64,000 nucleotides of DNA, taken from the IMG/VR virus record IMGVR_UViG_3300042296_000700, positions 43,128 through 107,127 of that record. The stretch is one strand, 5' to 3'. The DNA is from a virus. Made by a program: the position numbers and the translations under genes. Positions 45,316-52,952 of this stretch are shown here, one piece after another (the first letter of the stretch is position 1; every line of letters starts with the position of its first letter). The notes under the pieces were generated by a model, which saw only the letters and a list, made by a program, of their open reading frames with translations, did not search any database and was not told the origin of the DNA.

Positions 45316-45318
45316 AAT

Positions 45319-45573
45319 ATGAAAATTCTAAATAATGTTCTGCTGCGCATCGTTGCAGTATTCGCAGCATCGGGTCTGGGTGTTATTGGTGCTGGCGCAA
45401 TTGCTGGTGTCACCTTGTGGAAAGCCTGCTTCATGGCTGGCATGGCTGGCGTCGCAACTGTTGTTGAAGGTCTCGCCAGAGAATTCTTAGATGACGGCAA
45501 ACTTGAACTCGCTGAAATAAACAGTGTTTTTACAAGGGTTGACAAAAAGGCGCAACAATCAGTATCTGAATAA
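45319..45573 (+). CDS. Holin-like protein
   Basis: 84 residues. Two hydrophobic segments (LLRIVAVFAASGLGVIGAGA, WKACFMAGMAGVATVV) precede a charged C-terminus, as in actinobacterial phage holins. The endolysin gene follows after its own promoter. With the 59-residue protein it may form a two-component holin. Confidence 0.65.
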   Translation: MKILNNVLLRIVAVFAASGLGVIGAGAIAGVTLWKACFMAGMAGVATVVEGLAREFLDDGKLELAEINSVFTRVDKKAQQSVSE

Positions 45574-45588
45574 TAGGTTCAAACGGTT

Positions 45589-45622
45589 TGGTATAATATA
45601 GTTGAGGGACAAAACCCCCAAC
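45589..45622 (+). promoter_or_regulatory. Extended -10 promoter and leader hairpin for endolysin
   Basis: TGGTATAAT (45590-45597 with TG before) is an extended -10 box. GTTGAGGG and CCCCCAAC (45601-45622) can form a short hairpin in the leader. It lies 24 bp before the endolysin start. Confidence 0.5.
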
Positions 45623-45645
45623 GAAATATCAACCGAAGGAAAACC

Positions 45646-46440
45646 ATGAGCCTCCCATACATCAAACTCGTAGTCCCAACTGCACTCAAGCAGTATAAGA
45701 ACGGTCAGTTGGCTGACAGCGTTTTGGCTTCCGTTAAAACTGGCGGAAAGATGTACGCACCAGTCGCAGCGCAATTCAATAAGTTGTACGACGCCGCCCT
45801 GGCTGCTGGTCATAAACTCAGGAATGTTGGCGACTACCGTTCGTTTGAAGGTCAACTCGCAATGTTCCGTGACCGCTATGTGCTTGAAAATACTGGTACT
45901 GGCGTAACCCGCACTTTTGAAGGAAAGACTTGGTACCTCAAGAAGGGCAAGGCTCCTTCTGCGGCTCCAGACCCAACAGGTCTCAAAGGCTCAAATCATG
46001 GCTGGGGGCTGGCTATTGACCTCGGATACGAGTCTCGCGGTCAGTTGCTTGGCATGGGTGGCGCTTGTTTTGACTGGATGTGTGCAAACGCTCCCAAGTA
46101 CGGTTTCTATCTCCAAGGTAACGATAAGAAATCTAAAGAGTTTGAAGCATGGCACTGGCAGTATGCTCTCGGAGATGCATCGCCTGATGGCTCGGCTCCA
46201 GCCGCTGCTCCTGCTGCTGCTCCTGTAGCAGGCGGACTTCACTTTGATTACCCTGGCTTTGATGTCAAAAAAGGTTACAAGGGCGATGTCGCGAAACTGG
46301 TACAAGCAGTTATCGGCGCTAAGCCCGATGGCGACTTCGGTGCTAAGTCTGAGGCTTCACTCAAGGCATGGCAAACAAGTAAGGGTCTTCACGCTAACGG
46401 CGTAGTTTGCAAAGATTGCTGGAAGGTAATGTTCGGCTGA
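45646..46440 (+). CDS. Endolysin: M15 (VanY-type) peptidase with peptidoglycan-binding domain
   Basis: 264 residues, GAAGGAAAA before the start. The zinc peptidase shows SNHGWGLAIDLG (His118, Asp125) and EAWHWQYA (His170), the M15 D-Ala-D-Ala carboxypeptidase/L-Ala-D-Glu peptidase pattern. A linker APAAAPAAAP (about 185-195) leads to a C-terminal peptidoglycan-binding domain (GDVAKLVQAVIGAKPDGDFG, then SLKAWQTSKGL). It cuts the peptide stem of the host wall at the end of infection. Confidence 0.9.
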   Translation: MSLPYIKLVVPTALKQYKNGQLADSVLASVKTGGKMYAPVAAQFNKLYDAALAAGHKLRNVGDYRSFEGQLAMFRDRYVLENTGTGVTRTFEGKTWYLKKGKAPSAAPDPTGLKGSNHGWGLAIDLGYESRGQLLGMGGACFDWMCANAPKYGFYLQGNDKKSKEFEAWHWQYALGDASPDGSAPAAAPAAAPVAGGLHFDYPGFDVKKGYKGDVAKLVQAVIGAKPDGDFGAKSEASLKAWQTSKGLHANGVVCKDCWKVMFG

Positions 46441-46529
46441 TTATCTATCACCTAGCCGAATGGTTAGGGTACGCCTGATTTTTCAAATTTACATAGTGCT
46501 CAAGAGTTCTAGTGTAATGTGTTCCCAGT

Positions 46530-46862
46530 ATGGAAGATGACAAAGAGGTCTCGTGGCACAATGACGGGCATATTCTTGTCATGCAACTCAACCACAGTGC
46601 CGTAAAAATCATTGAAGTCATCTGTCCTCACGCTTCCTCAGATGAAGCGACGTGCCGTCACGCTGACGCCAAATGCGCAGTTGAATGGTTCATCAACAGG
46701 TTTGGTCTTGACTGCAACGTTGGCGTATGTCCACCTCAGGAAAACCTTCAAGTCGCTTGGACTTTCGCTGGAGAGTGGCACCATGAACTTGACCAAGGTC
46801 AAATATGGGTTATGCCAGTAGATGATGAGGCTTTTTCTGCTTGGATTATCACTCAGCAGTAG
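46530..46862 (+). CDS. Unknown small protein with conserved-looking Cys/His
   Basis: 110 residues. Cys and His are frequent in the middle (CPHASSDEATCRHADAKC), a possible metal site. The second half is Trp-rich (WTFAGEWHHELDQGQIWVMP). It lies between the endolysin and a convergent regulator gene. No family was recognised. Confidence 0.55.
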   Translation: MEDDKEVSWHNDGHILVMQLNHSAVKIIEVICPHASSDEATCRHADAKCAVEWFINRFGLDCNVGVCPPQENLQVAWTFAGEWHHELDQGQIWVMPVDDEAFSAWIITQQ

Positions 46863-46876
46863 GTGCTATCACTCTG

Positions 46877-47311
46877 CTATTCGGCTGACCTTTTCATGAG
46901 TCGCTTAATGACGGTAAATAAGCCTCTGATATCACTGTGATTTTCAAGAGTTGACCCGACAATTTGATATTCATTTCTTCCATTGACTTTTGTTCTTGCT
47001 ATGAGCGAATCATCAAGGAGTTTTGCTATTGCTTTCCCAACGTTTGTTTCCGTCGTACCTAACAAAACAGACATCTCGCGAATAGTTAAGTAAGGCTTTT
47101 GAATAAGCAACGAAATAACTCGTCCTGCTGGAGTCAACAAACTCGTTACGTTGTTGTCGCCGTATTGAATAATGTTTTGTTCGCCAAGAGTTTGAAGTAT
47201 TGATTCAACCATTGACACAACATCATCACCATTTTTCACACACTCGTCAACTGTATGTTCAAGAGGCGTGCGTAAAACATGGTCTCTTTTATTTGAATAA
47301 CGTGAAGACAT
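46877..47311 (-). CDS. Winged-helix transcription regulator
   Basis: 144 residues from the ATG at 47311, chosen because TAGGAG lies 4 bp before it; an upstream ATG at 47338 is also possible. TIREMSVLLGTTETNVGKAI then AKLLDDSLIART is a MarR/ArsR-like helix-turn-helix and wing start. It is the only minus-strand gene in the left 50 kb and faces a plus gene across a short promoter region, the usual position of a phage regulator. It is a candidate to bind the GTGTnACAC operators, but this is speculative. Confidence 0.7.
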   Translation of the reverse strand: MSSRYSNKRDHVLRTPLEHTVDECVKNGDDVVSMVESILQTLGEQNIIQYGDNNVTSLLTPAGRVISLLIQKPYLTIREMSVLLGTTETNVGKAIAKLLDDSLIARTKVNGRNEYQIVGSTLENHSDIRGLFTVIKRLMKRSAE

Positions 47312-47397
47312 TGAACTCCTAGACATAGACGCAAACATAGTATATAGTTACACCTGTCCACGTGCGTTTCCAATTGCACGATTAGTGGGGGTCACAT

Positions 47398-47640
47398 ATG
47401 TCAGAACTTGCATCAAGGTTAATGAGATTAGATGCCGAGCAAAATCAACCATGCCCTGTAACAAAACTTCTCAATTCACTAGATGGTGAAACATCAGAAG
47501 TTTTAAAAAGAGTAATGGATGGTAGGGCATCTACGCGAGAAATACATAGTGAACTTACTGCTGGTGGATACAGGATAGGTAGAGACACAATAGCCGCACA
47601 TCGCAACGGCTGGTGCCGCTGTCAAGGAGAAACCAAATGA
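47398..47640 (+). CDS. Small helix-turn-helix protein
   Basis: 80 residues, GGGGGT before the start. SLDGETSEVLKRVMDG then STREIHSELTAGGYRIGRDT and IAAHRNGWCRC form a compact DNA-binding domain common in actinobacterial phages next to nuclease or terminase genes. It overlaps the phosphoesterase gene by ATGA. A recruiter or small-terminase-like role is possible, but the large terminase is far away. Confidence 0.65.
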   Translation: MSELASRLMRLDAEQNQPCPVTKLLNSLDGETSEVLKRVMDGRASTREIHSELTAGGYRIGRDTIAAHRNGWCRCQGETK

Positions 47641-48884
47641 GTAAGAAACCAACGACATTGGCAGCCCGTCTTGCAGCGGTAGAAAATAAAGCAGAACATG
47701 AGGATGATGTTAAAAGTCGCAAGACTCCGCCAGGTTGGGAACCTGGTGTTATCTGGGATGGAAAAACTGGAACTATCACAACTGACACAATCTATGAGAC
47801 TCCAGAAGATTGGTCAGATTTATTACGTGCTCGCGGTTTAGACCCAGAGAAGTACGAAATTGTTGGAGACACAATCAAATGGTGTTCCTACGATGGCTGG
47901 AAACGAGAGAGCCAAGAGGACACTGCAACGAGTGCTATCTGCTACTCGTTCAAAGCAGAGATTCGCTTGAAGTCAAAGAACCGTTATAGCGGTGATTTGG
48001 AGGCGTTATATCACGACGTTCGCAAGAAGAAGAAGGGTGCTAAAGTCGCCCCAACTGGTGACAGTACTTTTGTAGTTGCTCTAAGCGACTGGCAAGTCGG
48101 AAACAGAGATGGTGGCGGAGTAGAGCGTCAAGCCGAAAAAATCGCCACTCTCGTAGACGCAATTCCCCAGCGTATTGCGGATTTGCGCCGTGCAGGCAAC
48201 AAAATCGGACATATTGTTATTGCTGGATTAGGTGACCTTTGCGAAGGAACTTGCGGACATTATCCAGCACAGCAATTCCGAATTGAGTTAGACCGACGCG
48301 AACAACTCAAACTTGTCCGTCGTGGAGTCCGAGACATCATCATGGCTTGTGCACCGTTAGCGGAAAAGGTAACAGTGACCGCAGTAGGCGGAAACCATGG
48401 CGAGAACCGTGGCTTAACTGGCAAAGCATTCACAACTACTGGCGACAACGACGATGTAGCAATCTTTGAACAGATTGCCGAAATCCTTTCAATCAACCCA
48501 GAGGTTTATGGGCATGTCGGATTCAGACTTCCGCTAGAACGCCTTACTGTTTCGTTAAATCTGTCTGGACATAATGTCGCATTCACGCACGGACACCTAT
48601 CCAAAGCAAGTGGTAACGCTGCGCAATCAGTATGGAACTGGTGGAAAGACCAGACTTTAGGTCGCGCCCACGCAGGAGTAGCCGACGCAGACATCCTTAT
48701 CACAGGGCATTATCACCACTTGAACGTTAAAGAGCAGGAAGGACGCGCCGTTTTTGTTTGTCCAAGTCTCACATCTGTTGGTGAATACTTCCAAGATGCC
48801 TATGGAGTGAGAACCCGTGAAGGGACATTGTCAATTCTTATCTCTGAAGAAAACGGGTGGGGCGAACTCCACCTTATTAACTGA
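47637..48884 (+). CDS. Metallophosphoesterase (calcineurin-like), probable nuclease
   Basis: 415 residues from the ATG in the previous stop. The metal motifs are in order: SDWQVG (Asp151, with Gln in place of the usual His), GLGDLCEG (Asp200), GGNHGE (252-255), FTHGHL (317-320) and GHYHHL (357-361). These define the calcineurin-like phosphoesterase fold of Mre11/SbcD-type enzymes. The N-terminal 140 residues (TPPGWEPGVIWDG) form an extra phage-specific domain. DNA processing is likely, perhaps with the small HTH protein. Confidence 0.8.
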   Translation: MSKKPTTLAARLAAVENKAEHEDDVKSRKTPPGWEPGVIWDGKTGTITTDTIYETPEDWSDLLRARGLDPEKYEIVGDTIKWCSYDGWKRESQEDTATSAICYSFKAEIRLKSKNRYSGDLEALYHDVRKKKKGAKVAPTGDSTFVVALSDWQVGNRDGGGVERQAEKIATLVDAIPQRIADLRRAGNKIGHIVIAGLGDLCEGTCGHYPAQQFRIELDRREQLKLVRRGVRDIIMACAPLAEKVTVTAVGGNHGENRGLTGKAFTTTGDNDDVAIFEQIAEILSINPEVYGHVGFRLPLERLTVSLNLSGHNVAFTHGHLSKASGNAAQSVWNWWKDQTLGRAHAGVADADILITGHYHHLNVKEQEGRAVFVCPSLTSVGEYFQDAYGVRTREGTLSILISEENGWGELHLIN

Positions 48885-48891
48885 GGCGACC

Positions 48892-49284
48892 ATGGCAAAA
48901 GAGGAAACTGAAGTTGAACGCAAGATAGCCCACATTGAATCCTTGATGCACAAGGACTATGCGGGTTACATTGAATGTGACCACGGCTGGGATGAACTCA
49001 TCATCAAATGCCATGAGGAACTGATAGCACTAGACCCCAACTATGTGCTTATACAAATTAAACAGAAGTTTGGTGGTCTTCGCTACTACTTTGAAACAGA
49101 GGCAGACAACAGAATACGCCTCAAAATGTATGAAGTAACAGGGAGATACGAGGCGCTATCACTCAAAACTTGTGAAGTCACAGGCGAAGCAGGCATCCTC
49201 ATGAAACATCAAGGACAATACTTTACAGTCAACCCCGACTACGCCCCAGACGGAGCAGTGGAAGTAAACCGTGATGGACAATGA
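48892..49284 (+). CDS. Unknown phage protein, QIKQKFGGLRYYFE family
   Basis: 130 residues; the ATG at 48892 has CTGAGG upstream. ECDHGWDELIIKCHEELIAL and VLIQIKQKFGGLRYYFE are a widespread phage protein pattern. Cys and His (CDHGW, CHEE, TCEVTGEAG) hint at a metal site, since related proteins often have paired cysteines. Function unknown. Confidence 0.65.
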   Translation: MAKEETEVERKIAHIESLMHKDYAGYIECDHGWDELIIKCHEELIALDPNYVLIQIKQKFGGLRYYFETEADNRIRLKMYEVTGRYEALSLKTCEVTGEAGILMKHQGQYFTVNPDYAPDGAVEVNRDGQ

Positions 49285-49432
49285 AGAATACGAAAGCGTA
49301 GAAGAAACCCTACGCATCATGGCTGACGTCATGAACAAAGAAGCCGTGCAATTCAACATTGCCCCAGAGTTCCTACAAGAAGTAGCCGACGAAATCGCCA
49401 ACCTCAAACGACAGTTAGCCGAAAAATCGTGA
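49274..49432 (+). CDS. Small acidic helical protein
   Basis: 52 residues, ATG at 49274 overlapping the previous stop by 11 bp. Highly charged helix (ETLRIMADVMNKEA, FLQEVADEIANLKRQLAEKS). The next gene starts within its stop (GTGA). Small size lowers certainty, but overlaps on both sides support it. Confidence 0.55.
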   Translation: MDNEEYESVEETLRIMADVMNKEAVQFNIAPEFLQEVADEIANLKRQLAEKS

Positions 49433-49638
49433 ACGACACAGCAGACATCATCCACAGAGAACCGAACTACCGTTGGGCAGTCATTGTACAGGAACCCCTA
49501 GAAGAATGGGGAACCCCCGAATTCCTAGTCGTCAAAGGCGACGGATTCAAATATACGGCAGTAGCCAGAACAGACTTCCTAGCAGAAGCCGAAGAAATGG
49601 CAACAGCCCTCAACTACTGGGAAACACGCCCACTGTAA
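49429..49638 (+). CDS. Unknown small protein
   Basis: 69 residues from a GTG that overlaps the previous stop. Contains RWAVIVQEPLEEWGTPEFLV and FLAEAEEMATALNYWE, a compact alpha/beta protein. The codons end mainly in A or C, in contrast to the G/T-ending codons of the gene that follows. Function unknown. Confidence 0.6.
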   Translation: MNDTADIIHREPNYRWAVIVQEPLEEWGTPEFLVVKGDGFKYTAVARTDFLAEAEEMATALNYWETRPL

Positions 49639-49713
49639 CCCTATGAACAAAGCGCCGCATTCCTCCTCCACGTACCCAAATGCTGGATTGTCCTATATAC
49701 GGAGACACTACTG

Positions 49714-50337
49714 ATGACGACGATTGTGGGTATTCAGGGGGATGGTTTTGCTTTGCTTGCGACGGATAGTCGTATCTCTAGTTTTGATGAGAAGGGTACT
49801 GCGTATCAGTATACGACTTTGGGTGGGGGGTCTAGCAAACTTGCTTATAACGGGAAGTATCTGTTAGGTGCAGCAGGGGATGTGAGAGCAATTAACATTT
49901 TGCATCATGCTTTCCATCCGCCGTTGTGTGCTCTGACTCTTAAAGGGAAACGGTTGGATACTTTTATTACAACCAAATTCATTCCTGCTTTACGTCACTG
50001 CTTTGAAGAACAGGGGTATGCGGCTCCTAACGATAAGGAGAACAGTCATATCGCTGAGCATGATTCAACAATCATCGCCGTCATCAACGCAACCATTTAC
50101 ATCATAGATGGTGACTACTCATGGACAAACGACGCCACAGGACTATACGCAGCAGGCACAGGGTCAAGTTACGCACTAGGCGCACTACAAGCACTCAACC
50201 ACAAAAACCCCACACCCCAACAAGCCAAAACAATCGCACTCAAAGCACTCAACATCGCAGCCAAATACGACCCCTACACAGGGGCACCACACCACACATA
50301 CCTGCAAGAACACAACCGAAACAGCACCCAACAATGA
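49714..50337 (+). CDS. Proteasome beta subunit-like Ntn hydrolase
   Basis: 207 residues. MTTIVGIQGDGFALLATDSR is the start of a 20S proteasome beta/HslV-type fold, with Thr2 or Thr3 available as N-terminal nucleophile, and LYAAGTGSSYALGALQAL is the conserved later strand-helix. A Lys equivalent to Lys33 may be in the GGGSSKLAYNG segment. Actinobacteria carry proteasomes, so it could mimic, poison or replace a host subunit. Codon endings switch from G/T to A/C near 50,065 inside the gene. It overlaps whiB by ATGA. Confidence 0.8.
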   Translation: MTTIVGIQGDGFALLATDSRISSFDEKGTAYQYTTLGGGSSKLAYNGKYLLGAAGDVRAINILHHAFHPPLCALTLKGKRLDTFITTKFIPALRHCFEEQGYAAPNDKENSHIAEHDSTIIAVINATIYIIDGDYSWTNDATGLYAAGTGSSYALGALQALNHKNPTPQQAKTIALKALNIAAKYDPYTGAPHHTYLQEHNRNSTQQ

Positions 50338-50855
50338 CACACCCAAACCAAATAAACTTAACCGATATACAGGGAATACCCCCCACCCCACAGACATGGT
50401 ACGACCAAGCCAACTGCAAAGGGAAAACCCACCTCATGTTCCCAAAAGAACACAAAGACATCACATACATCAAACAAGCACGCAACATCTGCAAACAATG
50501 CACAGTCAAAGAACAATGCCTCACCACCGCACTCCAATACCCAGCAATAGACATGCACGGAGTATGGGCAGGACTCACCAGCAGACAACTAGCAACAGAA
50601 CAAAAACGCAGAGGCATCAAAGCCACCCGCCCATCACTAGCCCAAATGTTCCCCGCTACCCACAACGCACCCCGCACAAATCGCAAAACAAAAGCCCACC
50701 AAACTCAACAGGCACAGGAACACAATCCGAACGACCACACGGATTCAACACCCTCTCCCCAGCAAGATACGCACGCAACACAGAACCAGCATCAGGAAGA
50801 ACCCTCCCATCAACAAGACGAGGCAACCCCCGACCCTCACGAACAGCAGACATAA
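50334..50855 (+). CDS. whiB: WhiB-family iron-sulfur transcription regulator
   Basis: 173 residues from the ATG in the preceding stop. The four cluster cysteines are Cys28, Cys53, Cys56 and Cys62 (ICKQCTVKEQC), followed by MHGVWAGLTSRQL with the GVWAG turn at 76-80. WhiB proteins occur only in Actinobacteria and their phages and bind the primary sigma factor. The basic, Pro/Gln/Thr-rich C-terminus (about 95-173) is unusually long and overlaps an opposite-strand gene. It may shut off host genes, as reported for phage TM4 WhiB. Confidence 0.9.
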   Translation: MTHPNQINLTDIQGIPPTPQTWYDQANCKGKTHLMFPKEHKDITYIKQARNICKQCTVKEQCLTTALQYPAIDMHGVWAGLTSRQLATEQKRRGIKATRPSLAQMFPATHNAPRTNRKTKAHQTQQAQEHNPNDHTDSTPSPQQDTHATQNQHQEEPSHQQDEATPDPHEQQT

Positions 50856-50997
50856 CCACAACCGACAACCACTGCTGCAAAGACACACCCTCCGCCGCAC
50901 ACAAATCAATCACAGCATTCTTATCCGCACCAGACAACACAAACTCCATACGATAAGAAACATCAAGATTCCTAGCCCGCTCAGGAACCCTCGGCAT
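50656..50997 (-). CDS. Ribbon-helix-helix-like protein, antisense to whiB tail
   Basis: 113 residues from the ATG at 50997. RMEFVLSGADKNAVIDLCAA then SLQQWLSVVVMSAVREGRG resembles a ribbon-helix-helix fold. Its last 200 bp are antisense to the whiB C-terminus, and its codons are unusually G/T-rich. It overlaps the next minus gene by about 17 bp. Either this C-terminus or that of WhiB could be a by-product of the overlap. Confidence 0.5.
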   Translation of the reverse strand: MPRVPERARNLDVSYRMEFVLSGADKNAVIDLCAAEGVSLQQWLSVVVMSAVREGRGLPRLVDGRVLPDAGSVLRAYLAGERVLNPCGRSDCVPVPVEFGGLLFCDLCGVRCG

Positions 50998-51151
50998 CAC
51001 GCCTCACCAACGTCGTCACATACTCAGTCAACGTCATGTCATAACCATCAGCCAACGAAACCATCAAATTTTTAAGTTCGCCGTCTATTTTGAGGGTGAG
51101 GGTTGTTTTGTGTTTGGTTGTTGTTTGGGGTGGGCGTCCGTTGCGTTTCAT
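50981..51151 (-). CDS. Ribbon-helix-helix DNA-binding protein
   Basis: 56 residues from the ATG at 51151, which overlaps the upstream gene's stop; an earlier ATG at 51169 is inside that gene. HKTTLTLKIDGELKNLMVSL then DMTLTEYVTTLVRRDAE is a CopG/Arc-type ribbon-helix-helix. It would bind DNA as a dimer and may regulate the minus-strand operon. The plus-strand composition flips from A/C-rich to G/T-rich inside it. Confidence 0.65.
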   Translation of the reverse strand: MKRNGRPPQTTTKHKTTLTLKIDGELKNLMVSLADGYDMTLTEYVTTLVRRDAEGS

Positions 51152-51579
51152 TGGTAGGTCTCGTTCCATTGTTTCGTATAGATTTGTATGAAGTGTTCTC
51201 TGTCTGAGTTTGTGTGCAACGCGTAGCCGCCTACCGTTTTGATGGCTTGTTGTAGAACAGGATGCAAATTGGCGGGGGTGTAGTTCCCTGAGTCTAGTTG
51301 TGAGGCGAGGTCACGGTAGATTGCCCATGCTTCGTGTGGGGTTGGGGCGAGGGTGTCGGTGTGCATGTCTCGGACACGACGGTATACGGTGCCTGCTCTG
51401 GGCATGTAGGTGTCTTCTCTGGCTATGACGTCTATAGCAGTGTGGCATTCAGTGGCGTCAAGTTCTCCGATGATTCTCCACCAAGCGTTATACGTCGCCT
51501 TAGGGGCACCAGTGTTAGCCAACTGGTTCCAATGCGCGAGCACACGGTCAACTATCTCTACACATTCTTCCTTAGTCAT
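51148..51579 (-). CDS. Probable replicative helicase loader/organiser (G39P-like)
   Basis: 143 residues, AAAGGG before the start. MTKEECVEIVDRVLAHWNQL then ATYNAWWRIIGELDATECHT and MPRAGTVYRRVRD match the helical N-terminal domain of phage helicase loaders of the G39P type. The remainder is helical and may touch the helicase. The helicase itself is not in this window. Confidence 0.6.
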   Translation of the reverse strand: MTKEECVEIVDRVLAHWNQLANTGAPKATYNAWWRIIGELDATECHTAIDVIAREDTYMPRAGTVYRRVRDMHTDTLAPTPHEAWAIYRDLASQLDSGNYTPANLHPVLQQAIKTVGGYALHTNSDREHFIQIYTKQWNETYQ

Positions 51580-51958
51580 CTAAGAACCCTTTCGCACCTA
51601 AGTTACCGTCCGCTTCAGTGAGGTCACAGAACTTCTCAATATGGTCTGCGTCCCTGAAGATGAGTTCTAGGCTGTCATACCGTTTCTTGTTACGGTTCGC
51701 TCCCATATGGAAGGGTGACTTGGAACAGCCTGTGATTGCTTTCATGCAGTCGTCTATGCCGTAGTCGTGTATCGCTGCGCCGATGAAGAGTTTGCGCTTG
51801 TCATCCAACTTAGTTCTGCTAGATTTATTTGAACGCAGTGTGGTGACCCAGAAGTCAAACACTTTCTGGATGTCAGCATCAGCCACAGTTCTGCACTTGG
51901 CAGCCTGACCAACAGCGCGACCTTTTCTTACGGGTTCAGTAGAAGGAAGAGAGTCCAT
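51572..51958 (-). CDS. Replication-associated phage protein
   Basis: 128 residues from the ATG at 51958; the longer frame begins with TTG and a hydrophobic stretch and is rejected. DIQKVFDFWVTTLRSNKSSR, then DDCMKAITGCSKSPFHMG and YDSLELIFRDADHIEKF form a domain common in phage replication proteins beside helicase loaders. The gene overlaps the loader gene by 8 bp, supporting a joint replication role. Confidence 0.6.
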   Translation of the reverse strand: MDSLPSTEPVRKGRAVGQAAKCRTVADADIQKVFDFWVTTLRSNKSSRTKLDDKRKLFIGAAIHDYGIDDCMKAITGCSKSPFHMGANRNKKRYDSLELIFRDADHIEKFCDLTEADGNLGAKGFLDD

Positions 51959-52191
51959 AGGTTTCAGTATACCCAGTTGGACCACATCAAGCAATAGGAA
52001 GAAGAGACCAAATACGAGCAATACAATCCAAGTAGAAAAGAACTTGGAAGAACATCTTCATCAATAACCCATTTGAAGGGGGTCTGGGGGAAACTTTACG
52101 AATCCTCAAAACCTTTTCGGCCATGCAGTGGCTGACCCTCGTATCTGTCTGGGAATGAGAGTTCATTTGGTTTCGGCGCCGAATGAATTTG

Positions 52192-52212
52192 TTTACGCCA
52201 CCGTCGCTCTTG
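52192..52212 (-). repeat. Dispersed DGGV repeat, copy 1
   Basis: Core GACGGTGGCGTA on the minus strand, preceded by CAAGAGC. It lies in a non-coding stretch. Confidence 0.75.
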
Positions 52213-52373
52213 GGGAGAGACGATAACTATGCAGAACTGAAGATAGCAGCATGAGCCCCGCTCCGCAAGCATCTAAGCAACAAAAATAGACAAGGTGTAA
52301 TATTTGTTGCGGGACTGTCTATGTTATTCTTGACTAAGACCGCATGCCCCCCGTGCGGCTCTAAGGCGTTGTA

Positions 52374-52421
52374 GACGGGACGGGTATGTGAGAGTTCCTC
52401 GTCCCGTCTCCGCTTTAGCGG
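52374..52421 (-). terminator. Terminator-like hairpins after minus-strand gene
   Basis: GACGGGACG/CGTCCCGTC (52374-52408) and CCGCTTTAGCGG (52410-52421) lie just after the TAA at 52427-52429. No long T-tract is present, so rho-independent ending is only likely. Confidence 0.45.
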
Positions 52422-52426
52422 GGCTG

Positions 52427-52906
52427 TTACTCTGCCAGTGGTAGAAGGAACAGGCGGGACTCCCACATGATTCCGATGGCTGCGTATCCGATGACATCCA
52501 TAATGTTGTCTTCTATAGATTCGTTGTTGGGCTTTACGCCACCGTCAGGACTTGAGAGTAGGTTTTCTAGTCTTGCGACTTTGTCGTGCATTCTGACCAT
52601 GAGTCCTTGCCGCCCGAAGCGGCGGATGTTCTCGTGTCCGTAGTCGCGCTGCTTCCTTATGAGGGTCGCATGAACGTTGTCAATCGTTTGCGGGATGCCG
52701 CGCTTGATTGAGAGTTCTACTGCATCGCCGCCGATGACAGCCCACATTGCTGTGGCTTTCTGGAATCCTGCTGGCGCGTGGAATAGGTCGTCTATGAAAC
52801 CATCCAAATCGCTGCGTACTTGTAGGAGGTCAGCGCGAGGCTTCTTCCTTACTTGAGTGAAGATTCCGTCTAGTGCCCAACGTGCTGCTTCGTCCCATGT
52901 TTCCAT
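52427..52906 (-). CDS. Nucleotide-modification-associated (DUF1599-like) protein
   Basis: 159 residues. TLIRKQRDYGHENIRRFG then GLMVRMHDKVARLENLL and NESIEDNIMDVIGYAAI are the pattern of the DUF1599/nucleotide-modification domain linked to MazG-like pyrophosphohydrolases. The loop SSPDGGVKPN (residues 118-127) is encoded by an in-frame copy of the dispersed repeat. A role in base or nucleotide metabolism is inferred. The leader contains another repeat copy. Confidence 0.7.
   Translation of the reverse strand: METWDEAARWALDGIFTQVRKKPRADLLQVRSDLDGFIDDLFHAPAGFQKATAMWAVIGGDAVELSIKRGIPQTIDNVHATLIRKQRDYGHENIRRFGRQGLMVRMHDKVARLENLLSSPDGGVKPNNESIEDNIMDVIGYAAIGIMWESRLFLLPLAE
52533..52554 (-). repeat. 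Dispersed DGGV repeat, copy 2 (in coding sequence)
   Basis: Read in frame as SSPDGGVKP within the DUF1599-like protein, in a loop between two conserved helices. Confidence 0.75.
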
Positions 52907-52927
52907 TTAGTATTTTTATCACATGGC

Positions 52928-52949
52928 TATACGCCACCGTCGTTACTTG
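52928..52949 (-). repeat. Dispersed DGGV repeat, copy 3
   Basis: Between two minus genes, 3 bp after the upstream stop; GGTGGC and GCCA arms flank GTATA. Confidence 0.75.
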
Positions 52950-52952
52950 CAA

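Larger units (their letters stand above)
51959..52426. other. Non-coding region with hairpins and a dispersed repeat
   Basis: No convincing gene. It holds one copy of the GACGGTGGCGTA repeat (52192-52212), an inverted repeat GCAACAAA/TTTGTTGC (52277-52310), CCGCA/TGCGG around 52340, and strong hairpins next to the stop of the following minus gene. The inverted repeats may carry the promoter of the replication genes. Confidence 0.6.

Noticed and set aside
52280-52420. Possible tRNA from clustered inverted repeats
   Set aside because: No cloverleaf with T-loop and anticodon arms of the right size was found by eye.
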